Shown: piece by piece, positions 1-7,835 of the stretch
Layout of the letters: every line of letters begins with the position of its first letter
Position numbering within the stretch: position 1 is the stretch's first letter
Source of the DNA: Schumannella soli
Lineage (GTDB): Bacteria > Actinomycetota > Actinomycetes > Actinomycetales > Microbacteriaceae
DNA: 64,000 bases
Direction of reading: 5' to 3'
Assembly: GCF_006517435.1 (NCBI RefSeq)
Contig: NZ_VHQG01000001.1
Coordinates: 424,206 to 488,205 of the forward strand
Program-made: the position numbers and the translations under genes
The notes under the pieces: model-generated
Seen by the model: only the letters and a program-made list of their open reading frames with translations
Databases searched by the model: none
What the model was told of the DNA's origin: nothing

Positions 1-80
1 AGGCAGCCCACCGGGCGGGCGGCGACGACAGTTCCGACGACGGCGACGGCGCCGCCACGGGGCGACCCTCCGATGGCTGA
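1..80 (+). CDS. C-terminal end of an unknown protein (partial)
   Basis: An open frame enters from the left edge (third base onward) and stops at TGA 78-80. The visible 25 residues are rich in Asp, Gly and Ser and look like a disordered tail. The stop overlaps the ATG of the next gene at 73, an arrangement typical of translational coupling, so this is probably the first visible gene of the holin-like operon. No function can be assigned. Confidence 0.5.
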   Translation, partial: AAHRAGGDDSSDDGDGAATGRPSDG

Positions 81-519
81 CGACGAGCGCGACGACGAGC
101 CGCGCTCCCGGCGCGGACTTCTCGGTCTGCTGCGCGGCATCCCCGACCTCGTGCGTCGCCTCATCCACGACGAGATCCGCTCGGCGCGGGAGGAGATCGC
201 GGCCAGACTCCGGGCGGCGGCCGTCGGGCTCGGCCTCACTGCCGCAGGCGCGGTGCTGCTGCTGTTCGGCATCGGCCAGCTGGTCGGCGCGGGCGCCGAG
301 GCGCTCCACCTACTGCTGCCGCGGTGGCTGGCCGACCTCATCGTGGGCGGCGCGCTCGCGGTCGTCGCCGCGATCCTGCTGCTGCTCGGCGTGCGCCTGC
401 TGCGCCGCGGCGTACCGCCGGTTCCGGCGGAGACGCTCGCAAGCGTCAAGGATGACGTGCGCGCCGCGACCGGACGGGGTCTCGCAGAGCACGCCGACGA
501 CGACGCCGACGACCGTTGA
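73..519 (+). CDS. Holin-X-like phage-holin-family membrane protein
   Basis: A 148-residue protein with a charged N-terminus (about residues 1-45, including an amphipathic helix), two strongly hydrophobic helices (about 47-75 and 86-108) and an acidic tail. This matches the actinobacterial Holin-X / DUF1469 family, small membrane proteins common in stress-induced operons; the 'holin' name reflects topology rather than proven lysis activity. The ATG overlaps the stop of the upstream frame. The next gene follows 20 bases downstream, so the first four genes of the window probably form one operon. Confidence 0.75.
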   Translation: MADDERDDEPRSRRGLLGLLRGIPDLVRRLIHDEIRSAREEIAARLRAAAVGLGLTAAGAVLLLFGIGQLVGAGAEALHLLLPRWLADLIVGGALAVVAAILLLLGVRLLRRGVPPVPAETLASVKDDVRAATGRGLAEHADDDADDR

Positions 520-539
520 GACCAGCCGGAAGGAACCCC

Positions 540-725
540 ATGCGCAAGTTCATCCTCAACCCCGCCGTCATCTCCTCGCTGTTCGGCGTGACCGGGGTCA
601 TCCACAGCACGAGAAGCGGACCGCGGAACTGGATGCTGGCCCTGCAGTGGATCGCCTGGGCGACGAACGTGGCGCTCGCGATCGGCGGCGTCGTGGCGAA
701 GGACCAGGAGACTCGACGTCGGTGA
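540..725 (+). CDS. Small hypothetical membrane protein
   Basis: A 61-residue protein starting at ATG 540, preceded by a good ribosome binding site (GGAAGGA at 527-533); a TTG further upstream is less likely. One hydrophobic segment (about residues 29-48) suggests a single membrane span and the C-terminus is basic. Its TGA overlaps the GTG of the acetyltransferase gene. It follows the holin-like gene as part of the same operon. No family recognised. Confidence 0.6.
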   Translation: MRKFILNPAVISSLFGVTGVIHSTRSGPRNWMLALQWIAWATNVALAIGGVVAKDQETRRR

Positions 726-1150
726 GCGCCGACGAGGATCTCGAGTTGCTCGACCGACCGCCGACGGCGATCGAGCATCGGGAGCTCTTCGATGCCGTGG
801 GCTGGGGCGACCACATGACGGACCATGAGCGCGATGTGTCGCTGCGCGCTTCCGTCGTCGGCGTGATCGCGCGGAGCCGCGGCCAGACCGTCGGGATGGC
901 GCGCGTACTCGGCGACGGCATCCACTACTTCGGCGTTCACGATGTCGTCGTGCACCCCGATCGTCAGGGCGAGCAGATCGCGGAGCGCCTCCTCGAGCGA
1001 CTCATCCAGCTGGTGACGGAGCGGGCCGGCGCCCGGGCGCGGCTCGAGCTGTTCGCGAGCGACGAGGCCGTTGAGCTCTATCGCGGCTTCGGGTTCACCG
1101 AACGGGGTCCGCTCGGCATGAGCCGCGCGGTGCATCTCGGTGTGAGATAG
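722..1150 (+). CDS. GNAT family N-acetyltransferase
   Basis: A 142-residue protein starting at GTG 722, which overlaps the preceding TGA (GTGA). It carries the GNAT fold signature: the strand VVVHPDRQGEQIAERLL, whose R-Q-G-E-Q turn corresponds to the acetyl-CoA pyrophosphate loop, and a late YRGFGF motif. Members transfer acetyl groups from acetyl-CoA to amines; the substrate cannot be read from sequence. It closes the operon that starts with the holin-like protein. Length is normal for a single-domain GNAT. Confidence 0.8.
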   Translation: MSADEDLELLDRPPTAIEHRELFDAVGWGDHMTDHERDVSLRASVVGVIARSRGQTVGMARVLGDGIHYFGVHDVVVHPDRQGEQIAERLLERLIQLVTERAGARARLELFASDEAVELYRGFGFTERGPLGMSRAVHLGVR

Positions 1151-1231
1151 GCACCGTCGCGGCTCGTGGCGTCGACGGTGTCACGTTCGCGTCACCGGAA
1201 AGATGATCGTGCTGCCGGGAGGGAGGGCGCC

Positions 1232-2115
1232 TCAGCCCGAGCCGGGCGGGTCGGAGCGAGGCGCTCGCGCCGTCGCCCGCTCAAGCCGGGCGCGGGCGCG
1301 CACGGCCCGCTGTCGCGCGCGCGTCTCGTCACGAGCGCGCGCGCCACGGTCGTCTTCGGCGGCGCGCAGATCGTCTCGCGCATCGCCCAGCCGGCTCTCG
1401 AGCTCGGCCACCTCGTCGGCGAGCTTGACCGCGCGGTCGCCCGCGGCCTCGAGGGCGGCCGCCGCTCGCTCGAGCTCGGCCTCCGCGTCTGCCGCTTCGG
1501 CGCGGGCCGTCGCGAGCGCCCGTGCGGCGTCGCCCCGGGCGCGCTCGCGCCGGCCCTGCTCTCGGCGGCCCTGCTCGGCTCCGACCGGGCGGGGCGGCGG
1601 AGCCGAAGTCGATCCGAGAAGGGCGCCGACGGTGTCGACGGGATCGAAGCCGTTGGGAGCGAGAGCGCGTGCCAGGCGACCGGACACGGCGCGGCCGCCG
1701 CGGCTGGATCGGCGAGCGCCGCATCCACCGTCGCGACCACGCGCTCGCGCGCCGTCGCCGAGAGAGGCTGAGCGGCGCCGTCCGCGACGGCGACTGACGC
1801 ACGCAGCAGTTCAGCGACGAGCCGTCGTCGCTCGCCGGAGAGTTCGCGGAGACGGCCCGCGTCCAGCTCGGCCTGCGCCTCGCGCAGCTGTTCCCCCAGC
1901 CGCAGCATCGCATCCAGTGGGCGCTCATCGGAACCGCCGAGAGCGTTGAGCACCCAAGCTGCTGCTTCCGGCCGCCTCCAGCCCGAGACCTCGGCTGCGA
2001 GTTCGCGATCTCCGTCGGCGCGGAGCCCGGCGACGCGGTTGGCCCGCTCTGTCACGAACCGGTTGGGCGGCACGGCACCGAGCGTGCGAGCGACCTCGTC
2101 GAGGCGATCCGGCAT
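1232..2115 (-). pseudogene. Coiled-coil hypothetical protein split by a frameshift
   Basis: Two minus-strand frames together form one protein of about 290 residues. The first part (ATG 2115, RBS GGAG, roughly 140 residues) is helical and begins MPDRLDEVARTLG. Near 1690-1700 the frame must gain one base to continue as VSGRLARALAPNGFDP, followed by a long Ala/Glu/Arg coiled coil that ends at 1232. Without the shift the first frame runs into low-complexity Arg/Ser sequence, a sign of reading the wrong frame. The start lies 15 bases after the DUF3140 gene, so the two are co-transcribed. Either a base is missing in this GC-rich stretch of the assembly or the gene is broken. Function unknown. Confidence 0.6.
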
Positions 2116-2130
2116 CGCGAAGCTCTCCGG

Positions 2131-2469
2131 CTACTTCTTCTTCGGGTCGTGGCCCCAGTTCATCAGCGAGTACCGCCAGCGGGTCTCAGTCACGTCGCCG
2201 GAGGGCCGCTGCTTGCTGTGACGGGCGACGTAGCCGACGACCTTGCGCATCCAGGCGATGTCGTCGGCAGTCAGGTCGGCCTTCTTCGTGCGCAGCAGCG
2301 TCACGATGCGACGACCCGAGCGGTGCCCGGTCGATTCGCCGCCGTCCTTGTCGCCGACGCTCTTCGACTCGTCGGTGTCGAGCCACTTCTCGAGTTCGGC
2401 GGGAGCCAGGTTCACCGCGTCGTTCCAGTCGTCCCAGACCTCGGCCAGCTCGTCGTCGCGATCGCTCAT
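2131..2469 (-). CDS. DUF3140 family protein
   Basis: A 112-residue protein recognised by the DUF3140 core NLAPAELEKWLDTDESKSVG followed by a basic stretch and a helical C-terminus ending in DPKKK. I chose the ATG at 2469 (MSDRDDELAEVW) because the family begins about there; an in-frame ATG at 2487 is possible. The role is unknown, but the family is widespread in actinobacteria and often lies in small stress-gene clusters. It is followed at 15 bases by the frameshifted coiled-coil gene. Confidence 0.75.
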   Translation of the reverse strand: MSDRDDELAEVWDDWNDAVNLAPAELEKWLDTDESKSVGDKDGGESTGHRSGRRIVTLLRTKKADLTADDIAWMRKVVGYVARHSKQRPSGDVTETRWRYSLMNWGHDPKKK

Positions 2470-2536
2470 GCGGCGAGCCTGCGCCAACCGCCCTCAGTAG
2501 AACGCCGCACGGAGCCGCACCCCAGGGCTCGTGCGG

Positions 2537-3589
2537 TCAGCGCTCAGGGGTGCGGTCGGCGCCGAACGTCGACGGCGGAGGAGACGCCGGGTGCAGCGAA
2601 GCCGATGCCGCCACGCCAGCCTGGTCGCGCATCCCGTCGAGCAGTTCCCGCAACGCGTCGCGCGAGTCGACGCGCGGGCGCCACCCGAGCTCGGCGCGCG
2701 CTCGCCGGGTCGACATCAACGGCACGCCGAGCGCGAGGTCGAGCCATCCCGCCTCGGTCGGCTGGATGCGCGCCCGCCAGCTCGCGTCGACGAGCGCCCG
2801 CAGCGCTCGCGCCGGTACCGGCAGCCAGCGCCCGCCGAGGAGCCGGGCGAGACCGCGCGGTCGGATGCCGGGGTCGCCGGCGAGATTGAAGGCGCCCGTC
2901 GCGCGCTTGTCGACGATCCGCGCGATGCCGTCGGCGAGATCGTCGGCGTGGATCACCTGCAGCGTGAGCGCCGCCGGCAGCGGCACGATCGGCGAGCGCA
3001 GTCGACCTACGAGCCGCGGCGGGATCGAGCCCAGGAACAGCCGGGCGATCTCGGAGGCGGCCTCGCGTTGGAAGACCAGCGCGGGGCGCACACGCGCGAC
3101 GCGGAGCTCGGGATGGTCTCGCTCGACCGAATCGAGCTGGCGTTCGACGGCGGACTTGTGCCGCGAGTACGACGAGGTCGGAATGCCTCCGGTCGGCCAG
3201 TCCTCACCGGACGGATGCGTCTTCGAGCCGGGCGAGTACGCGCCGACCGAGGAGACCACGACGAGCTGGCTGACCCGAGCGGCCGCGGCCGCGGCGAAGA
3301 CGCGCCGCGCGCCATCGACGTTGGTCGCGTGCATCTCCGCCTCGTCGTGCTGAGGCTGGAGCTTCCAGGCCAGGTGCACCAGCGCATCCGCCCCCACCAG
3401 CAGGGGCGCGAGCAGGCCGTCGGCCGCCGGCGCGGCGAGGTCGATCTCGTGCCACTCGATGCCGCTGTAGGGCCCGACGGGTTCGGGCGCGCGCCGCGAG
3501 ACGCCGATCAGCTCATGGCCGTCCTCCGCAAGACGACGGAGGATGGCGGTGCCGAGATTGCCGGACGCTCCGGTGATGACGATGCGCAT
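2537..3589 (-). CDS. NAD(P)-dependent epimerase/dehydratase (extended SDR)
   Basis: A 350-residue extended short-chain dehydrogenase. The N-terminus MRIVITGASGNLGTAIL is the Rossmann glycine-rich motif (GxxGxxG). VVVSSVGAYS and SSYSRHKSAVE supply the catalytic Ser and the YxxxK pair. The acid loss DATNVDGAR and the C-terminal substrate domain are typical of UDP-sugar epimerase-like proteins, but the substrate is not identifiable. I start at 3589 because it immediately precedes the Rossmann strand and a -10-like TACGTT lies seven bases upstream, consistent with a leaderless mRNA. The Arg/Ser-rich last 30 residues are probably disordered. Confidence 0.8.
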   Translation of the reverse strand: MRIVITGASGNLGTAILRRLAEDGHELIGVSRRAPEPVGPYSGIEWHEIDLAAPAADGLLAPLLVGADALVHLAWKLQPQHDEAEMHATNVDGARRVFAAAAAARVSQLVVVSSVGAYSPGSKTHPSGEDWPTGGIPTSSYSRHKSAVERQLDSVERDHPELRVARVRPALVFQREAASEIARLFLGSIPPRLVGRLRSPIVPLPAALTLQVIHADDLADGIARIVDKRATGAFNLAGDPGIRPRGLARLLGGRWLPVPARALRALVDASWRARIQPTEAGWLDLALGVPLMSTRRARAELGWRPRVDSRDALRELLDGMRDQAGVAASASLHPASPPPSTFGADRTPER

Positions 3590-3596
3590 GCCGTCC

Positions 3597-3602
3597 AACG
3601 TA
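3597..3602 (-). promoter_or_regulatory. -10 element of leaderless epimerase gene
   Basis: TACGTT on the minus strand lies seven bases before ATG 3589, which places the transcription start at or next to the start codon. No ribosome binding site is visible. Confidence 0.45.
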
Positions 3603-3766
3603 GGAAGACCGGCGAGCGCGCTTCTTCGACGTTGCGCGCGCATCCAGCCGACGCGCATGCCGCGCGCACCTGAGCGCGGGGAGTACGGGACCTCGGGACG
3701 CGGTCAGAGCCATCGCCCTTCACACTCGACGGGTCATAGCGTCCCCACCACGAGAGAGGAGGGGCC

Positions 3767-3976
3767 ATGACCGACCCCGTCGAGAACGAGAACGTCGAAG
3801 AGCGATCGGATGAGAACGAGCGCGCGTCGCAGCAGGTGACCGAACCGAACCCCCCTCTGCCGCAGCTCTACGGACAGGACATGCAAGGCCACGACGCCGC
3901 GGCAGCGGAGAGCGGTGAGGATGTGGCGCGGGCGGATCGCGAGCCCGACGAGGAAGAGGAGCCCGGAGCTCGATAA
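3767..3976 (+). CDS. Small acidic hypothetical protein
   Basis: A 69-residue, strongly acidic protein (many Glu/Asp, no hydrophobic core), predicted to be disordered. It has an excellent ribosome binding site (GAGGAGGGG just upstream of ATG 3767) and a TAGCGT -10-like hexamer at 3737-3742. It is one of several small acidic proteins in this segment. No family recognised. About 195 bases follow before the next, convergent gene, with nothing recognisable in them. Confidence 0.6.
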   Translation: MTDPVENENVEERSDENERASQQVTEPNPPLPQLYGQDMQGHDAAAAESGEDVARADREPDEEEEPGAR

Positions 3977-4171
3977 ACGAGAGCAGACGGGATTTTCAAG
4001 GCCTTGCCGTCGATATCCGACGGCGATGACGATTTCCTCACGTCGGCGCTCTGGGCCGCGACGCTCGCCTCCTGACCAGTCGCGAGCGTCGGTTCCAACC
4101 TGGGGAGCGAAGGCGGGGCGGCCGCGGATCCGGATCAGGGGACCTCGGCCGCCCTCTCTGGATGCGAGCGC

Positions 4172-4483
4172 CTATCCCTCTCGGCCGGCGTCGCGAGCGG
4201 CGGCTCGGATCGCGGCGTCGCTCTCGTCGGAGCGCGGCTCGCCGATCCCGATCTCCTCGTCGGCGCCGATCTCCTCCTCGGTCCCGGCTTCATCGCTGTC
4301 GGGCTCTTCCTCGATTCCGGCTTGCTGCTCGCGGATCGCCTGATCGTGCTCGGCGCCGCGGGGATCGCCCGGGTGATCGTATTCGGTCTGATCGTGCAGC
4401 CCCGCGCGCTTCTCGGCGGGAGTCGCATCGGCGGCCCCATCCATGATCGGCGCGTTCTGCTCACGGGGCGGGTAGTCCTTCAT
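4172..4483 (-). CDS. Small acidic hypothetical protein
   Basis: A 103-residue protein starting at ATG 4483 with ribosome binding site GAGGAA. It begins MKDYPPREQNAPIMDG and continues as an acidic, low-complexity, probably disordered chain with many Glu and Asp. Similar small acidic proteins occur at 3767 and 5356 and are probably stress-related; that role is inference from the context. Confidence 0.6.
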   Translation of the reverse strand: MKDYPPREQNAPIMDGAADATPAEKRAGLHDQTEYDHPGDPRGAEHDQAIREQQAGIEEEPDSDEAGTEEEIGADEEIGIGEPRSDESDAAIRAAARDAGREG

Positions 4484-4555
4484 CGCACTGTTCCTCTCAC
4501 TTCGCTTTCGGTTGTTCACCCGGCCGCGCTCGACGACGCCGACGAGCCGAGCGGT

Positions 4556-5359
4556 TCAGCGCAGCGCCTCGGGCACCTCGCCGTGCTCGGGTGCCAGATG
4601 GTCGAGCAGCCGGTGCCAGTGGTCGACGATCGGCTGCGGCGAGTTCGAGAGCACGGACGCCGCGCGCCGCAGGTGGCGCTCGTACCAGCGTGCGTCGGCC
4701 GAGCCAAGGGCGACGCCGTCGCGGCGGTGCACCAGCAGCGTCGCCGCCGGAATGGACCTGAGGTCGTTCGCCCAGTCGTGGGAGACGAGCGCGCGAGCGT
4801 CGCCGATGCGGCCGGCGTCGCCTTGAGTCGCTCCGGCGTCGACGATGCGATCCAGTCGACGGGCGGCGAGCGGCTCCTCGACGAGGTCGACCTCGGGCTC
4901 CAGCTCCTCGCTGACGGCCAGACGACTGAGCGCTCGAGGGCGCTGGGTGCCGATCAGCGCCAGGCGATCGACGCGGTCTCCGAATCGAGCGGCGAGCGCC
5001 AATGCGTAGGCGCCGCCTCCGCCCCAGCCGAGGATGCCGATGTGATTCGTCACGGTCTGAGCGGCGTTGCGGTCGGCCTCCTCGAGATCGCGCAGCACTG
5101 CGCCGGCGATGTCGTCGGCCCAGGCGGTCACGCTCGGCTGTTCGCCCTCTCGCCACGGGTCGGACGCCCCGTAGCCGGGCCGGTCGAAGGAGAGGATGTG
5201 CACGCCCCAGTGGTCCGTCAGCATCGGGTCGGGGTCGAAGCCGCTCGCCGTGCCGAGCGGGTGGCAGGCGATCACGAGCCGCCGCGCGATCGGGTCGCCG
5301 AGCCCGCTGACGCCCGCCCAGCGGCCGGAGGGGAGCTGGATGCGACGCGCGGCTGTCAT
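4556..5359 (-). CDS. Alpha/beta-hydrolase-fold protein lacking the usual nucleophile
   Basis: A 267-residue alpha/beta-hydrolase-fold protein. The oxyanion-loop region (CHPLGTASGFD), the FDRPGYGASDP strand-loop and the nucleophile-elbow strand are all present in order. The elbow, normally G-x-S-x-G, reads GWGGGG at residues 111-116, so the catalytic serine position is glycine (residue 113). A C-terminal HW pair lies where the catalytic His would be expected. Family members are hydrolases, esterases or haloperoxidases; this copy may be non-hydrolytic or act as a binding protein. Its ATG overlaps the stop of the upstream acidic-protein gene (ATGA), implying co-translation. Confidence 0.75.
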   Translation of the reverse strand: MTAARRIQLPSGRWAGVSGLGDPIARRLVIACHPLGTASGFDPDPMLTDHWGVHILSFDRPGYGASDPWREGEQPSVTAWADDIAGAVLRDLEEADRNAAQTVTNHIGILGWGGGGAYALALAARFGDRVDRLALIGTQRPRALSRLAVSEELEPEVDLVEEPLAARRLDRIVDAGATQGDAGRIGDARALVSHDWANDLRSIPAATLLVHRRDGVALGSADARWYERHLRRAASVLSNSPQPIVDHWHRLLDHLAPEHGEVPEALR

Positions 5360-5658
5360 CCGACCGGCCGGTCGCCGGGGTCCGCATCGCGGGAGGCGAT
5401 CTGCTCGCGGATGGCTTCATCGTCGACATCGACATCCCCGGCGTCGTCAGGGCCTCCGGTGCCGGGCCTCGTCACGATCGCGTCGTCGTCGATACCGGTC
5501 GACGCGGCCGTGTCGTTGGCACTCGACGCGTCCTCGCCCTGCATCTGCTCGACCTCGCTGTCGCTGGCGGGACTGTAGGACATGTCCTTCTCGGTGAGGC
5601 GCTCATCGCCGATGTCCGAGTCGGGCACGTCCGCATTCTCCGGTCTGCGTTGCGTCAT
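5356..5658 (-). CDS. Small acidic hypothetical protein
   Basis: A 100-residue Asp/Glu/Ser-rich protein beginning MTQRRPENADVPDSDIGDER, predicted disordered. It overlaps the downstream hydrolase gene by four bases (ATGA). The start at 5658 is supported by a -10-like TCGACT six bases upstream, itself exactly 29 bases after an AGGGGGTTG element, so it appears leaderless. It is one of the small acidic proteins preceded by the recurrent promoter element. Confidence 0.6.
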   Translation of the reverse strand: MTQRRPENADVPDSDIGDERLTEKDMSYSPASDSEVEQMQGEDASSANDTAASTGIDDDAIVTRPGTGGPDDAGDVDVDDEAIREQIASRDADPGDRPVG

Positions 5659-5664
5659 GCCTTC

Positions 5665-5699
5665 AGTCGACGCCGAGGCCACGGTGCCGACAACCCCCT
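5665..5699 (-). promoter_or_regulatory. AGGGGGTTG-type promoter (G-rich orientation)
   Basis: On the minus strand, AGGGGGTTG (5699-5691) is followed by TCGACT (5670-5665). The distance from A to the -10 is 29 bases and six bases separate the -10 from ATG 5658. Confidence 0.5.
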
Positions 5700-5733
5700 T
5701 GCGCCGGTCGTGCAGGACGCTGTGCGGCGACGC

Positions 5734-6165
5734 TCAGGCGGAACGTCGATCGGCGCTCCCCGGCAACGCGCCGGCGTCGAAGCGCGCTCGGTAGAGCTCG
5801 GCGGCCTCATCGAGCACGCGCTCCGAGAGTCGGGCGATCGGCTCCACGTCGAGCAGGAGCGGCTCGCAGTCGGGGCCGCGGCCGACGATCGACCCGCGCA
5901 GCACCCATGCGAAGGCGTCGCCGCGTCCGAGGTGCGCGTACTGCTGGATCTGCCGAGCCAGCCAGTCTTCGGTGGGCCGCGCCCACCAGGCCTCGGCGTC
6001 GAGAGGGTTCGCCGAGAGACCCGGCAGCTCGAGCCCGCTCTCCCCGTCGCGGCTCGTGCCGCTCGCGTCGGCGGCGGGCCCGGCCGAGAAGCGCAGGTGC
6101 AGGCCCGGCACGACCGAGACGAGCTCGACGAGGTCGGCGAGCGTGGCGACGAGGGGCAGATCCAT
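5734..6165 (-). CDS. DUF6098 family protein
   Basis: A 143-residue soluble protein recognised by the DUF6098 core: LRFSAGPAADASGTSRDGES, LELPGLSANPLDAEAWWARP, a tryptophan-rich helix and a late GRGPDCEPLL segment. Function is unknown; the family occurs across actinobacteria. I chose ATG 6165 (MDLPLVATLADLVELV) because homologues begin just before this strand; an upstream in-frame start at 6243 would add a tail rich in Gly and Arg. It stands alone on the minus strand, divergent from the DUF2231 gene. Confidence 0.7.
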   Translation of the reverse strand: MDLPLVATLADLVELVSVVPGLHLRFSAGPAADASGTSRDGESGLELPGLSANPLDAEAWWARPTEDWLARQIQQYAHLGRGDAFAWVLRGSIVGRGPDCEPLLLDVEPIARLSERVLDEAAELYRARFDAGALPGSADRRSA

Positions 6166-6271
6166 CTGTCCACTCTGGCCGGGGCGCACCGCGCCGACGA
6201 GGGGATTGACGTCGCGGGTACGCCCATGCGTCGGCGCTGTCAAGGGCGGTGACGACGAGTGGAGCGCGGCT

Positions 6272-6277
6272 TAGCGT
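6272..6277 (+). promoter_or_regulatory. -10 element of leaderless DUF2231 gene
   Basis: TAGCGT ends six bases before ATG 6284, the spacing expected for a leaderless transcript. No CAACCCCCT-type element is seen upstream of it. Confidence 0.5.
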
Positions 6278-6283
6278 GCGCAC

Positions 6284-6901
6284 ATGACCTCCCCCTCGCC
6301 GGCTCCCACCGCCTCCGATGATCAGGCCGGCGCCCCGCGCGATGCCGATCACGTCCGTGCCGACGCGCCGCTCGCCGTGCGCGCCGCCGATGATCTGGGC
6401 GACCTCGTCGAGCTCGACAGGCTGGCCGCCGCTCTCGACGGCGTCGGGAGGAGGATCCCGGCGCGGGCGCGCGGCCTGCTGCACGGCGAGCCGCTCGGTC
6501 ATCCGGCGCACCCGCTCGTCGTCGTCGTGCCGATCGGCTTCTGGGTCGCGGCGAGCATCGTCGGGTGGCTGCCGGGCGGTGCGCGGATGGCGCGCGTGCT
6601 CACCGGTCTCGGCGCTCTCGCCGCAGCTCCCTCCGCGGCGACGGGCCTGGCTGACTGGCTGCACCTGGGGCGCCGGGCGCGCCGAGTCGGGGCAGCGCAC
6701 GCGCTGGCGAATTCCGTCGGCGTCGCACTGGCGACCGCGTCGTGGTCGGCGCGGCGCGGGCACCGCCGCCATGTGCCGCTGCGCGCTCATCTGCTCTCCG
6801 CCGGCGTGCTCGCGGTGATCGGCGTCTCCGGCTATCTCGGGGGCCACCTCGCCTACCGCATGGGTGCGGGCGTCGACTCCGACGCCCGCACCTCTGAGTG
6901 A
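6284..6901 (+). CDS. DUF2231-type membrane protein
   Basis: A 205-residue protein with a hydrophilic N-terminal 60 residues and about four membrane helices afterwards. The motif LGHPAHPLVVVVPIGFWVAA is characteristic of DUF2231 proteins, which carry conserved His residues at the membrane interface. The rest (TGLADWLHLGRRARR, then VSGYLGGHLAYRMGAGV) fits the same family. Function is unknown; heme or redox roles have been proposed for relatives. The start is supported by the TAGCGT hexamer six bases upstream. Confidence 0.75.
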   Translation: MTSPSPAPTASDDQAGAPRDADHVRADAPLAVRAADDLGDLVELDRLAAALDGVGRRIPARARGLLHGEPLGHPAHPLVVVVPIGFWVAASIVGWLPGGARMARVLTGLGALAAAPSAATGLADWLHLGRRARRVGAAHALANSVGVALATASWSARRGHRRHVPLRAHLLSAGVLAVIGVSGYLGGHLAYRMGAGVDSDARTSE

Positions 6902-6914
6902 TCGGCGGGATCGG

Positions 6915-7199
6915 TCAGATCGGCTTGACCGGCGACGTCAACGGGTCGTCGGGATGCGGACCGTCGTCGGGGTCGGTCGGGTCCTGGCCGGGAGTCGGCG
7001 GCTCGACCGGCTCGTCGGGCGCGCCCGCCGGGCTGCCATCGGGCGGGTTGCCGTCCGGCGGCACGACCGAGTCGCTGGCGGGTCCGGGGGTCCCTCCGGG
7101 CGCCGCGCCCTGCGCGGCATCGAAGTCGGGGTCGCCGACGTCGGGGTTCAAGCCGCCCTGGCTGTCGATGCCGGGGTCGTTGCTGTTCGGGTCGCTCAT
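6915..7199 (-). CDS. Small Pro/Gly/Asp-rich disordered protein
   Basis: A 94-residue protein starting at ATG 7199 with a strong ribosome binding site (GGAGG). Composition is dominated by Pro, Gly, Asp and Asn with no hydrophobic core, so it is probably disordered. It ends 13 bases from the convergent DUF2231 gene. A weaker C-rich promoter element (CACCCCCT, minus strand, 7369-7362) with GATGCT 22 bases on could drive it. No family recognised. Confidence 0.55.
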   Translation of the reverse strand: MSDPNSNDPGIDSQGGLNPDVGDPDFDAAQGAAPGGTPGPASDSVVPPDGNPPDGSPAGAPDEPVEPPTPGQDPTDPDDGPHPDDPLTSPVKPI

Positions 7200-7361
7200 G
7201 GTGAGGCCTCCGTTCGCGGGATGGAAGCTCCAGTGCATGCCTGCCGCTTCGCGATGACCGCGGTGGCACGGCTGACGTCCAGTCGACACCGACCTGACAT
7301 GCGGGCAGCACGGCCCGCGCAGCCGAAGCGCAGAGCATCCTCCGATCGGCGGCACAGCACA

Positions 7362-7396
7362 AGGGGGTGCCGTCCGGCGCAGACACGGAGTACCCA
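7362..7396 (+). promoter_or_regulatory. AGGGGGTG-type promoter of the lipoprotein gene
   Basis: AGGGGGTG (7362-7369) is followed by TACCCA (7391-7396), 29 bases from A to the -10. Six bases then lead to ATG 7403. Read on the minus strand, the same element is CACCCCCT with GATGCT 22 bases later, pointing at the gene starting at 7199. Confidence 0.5.
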
Positions 7397-7402
7397 GGGA
7401 GA

Positions 7403-7819
7403 ATGCCGTCCCGCCGTGCCCTGCCGATCCTCGCCGGCCCGGCACTGGCGGGGCTGCTGTGCCTGGCCGGATGCGCGACGGGCGACCCCGTCGACTCCTC
7501 GCTGAAGCAGGCCGCCGCCGCCCAGTCGTCCATCGTGCTCGCGGTCGATCTGCTGGGCGAGGGCAAGGCGACGCTCCCGGCGACGCGGACCACGGTCGAC
7601 GACGCGCTGCGTGAGCTGGCGTCCGCCGAGCAGTCGCTCGGCGAATCGCCGACCGGGCGGCGCATCGATCAGATCGCCGCCCTCGACGACATCCGCGATG
7701 CGACCGACGCCGCCCTGGCCGCGCGGCGCGAGCTCGACGACCCCGGCACGGTGTCGAGGCACGCCGCCGCCGACCTCGATGACACGGCATCCGAGCTCCG
7801 CAAGGCCGCGACATCGTGA
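7403..7819 (+). CDS. Putative lipoprotein
   Basis: A 138-residue secreted protein with a lipoprotein signal: Arg-rich N-terminus, hydrophobic stretch and lipobox LAGC at about residues 22-25, so the mature protein should be lipid-anchored on the outer face of the membrane. The mature part is helical with coiled-coil character. I chose ATG 7403 (GGGAGA directly upstream) over an earlier GTG-type start. The NRAMP-like transporter follows 16 bases downstream and may be co-transcribed. No family recognised. Confidence 0.65.
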   Translation: MPSRRALPILAGPALAGLLCLAGCATGDPVDSSLKQAAAAQSSIVLAVDLLGEGKATLPATRTTVDDALRELASAEQSLGESPTGRRIDQIAALDDIRDATDAALAARRELDDPGTVSRHAAADLDDTASELRKAATS

Positions 7820-7835
7820 GGCGGGGGCGGGGACG

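Noticed and set aside
2531-3673. Long plus-strand frame opposite the epimerase gene
   Set aside because: Arg/Pro/Ala-rich shadow with no motif; the minus-strand Rossmann protein is clearly the real gene.
5691-5730. CAACCCCCT at 5691-5699 read on the plus strand
   Set aside because: No -10-like hexamer lies 22-23 bases on, and no plus-strand gene follows until 6284; the minus-strand reading works.
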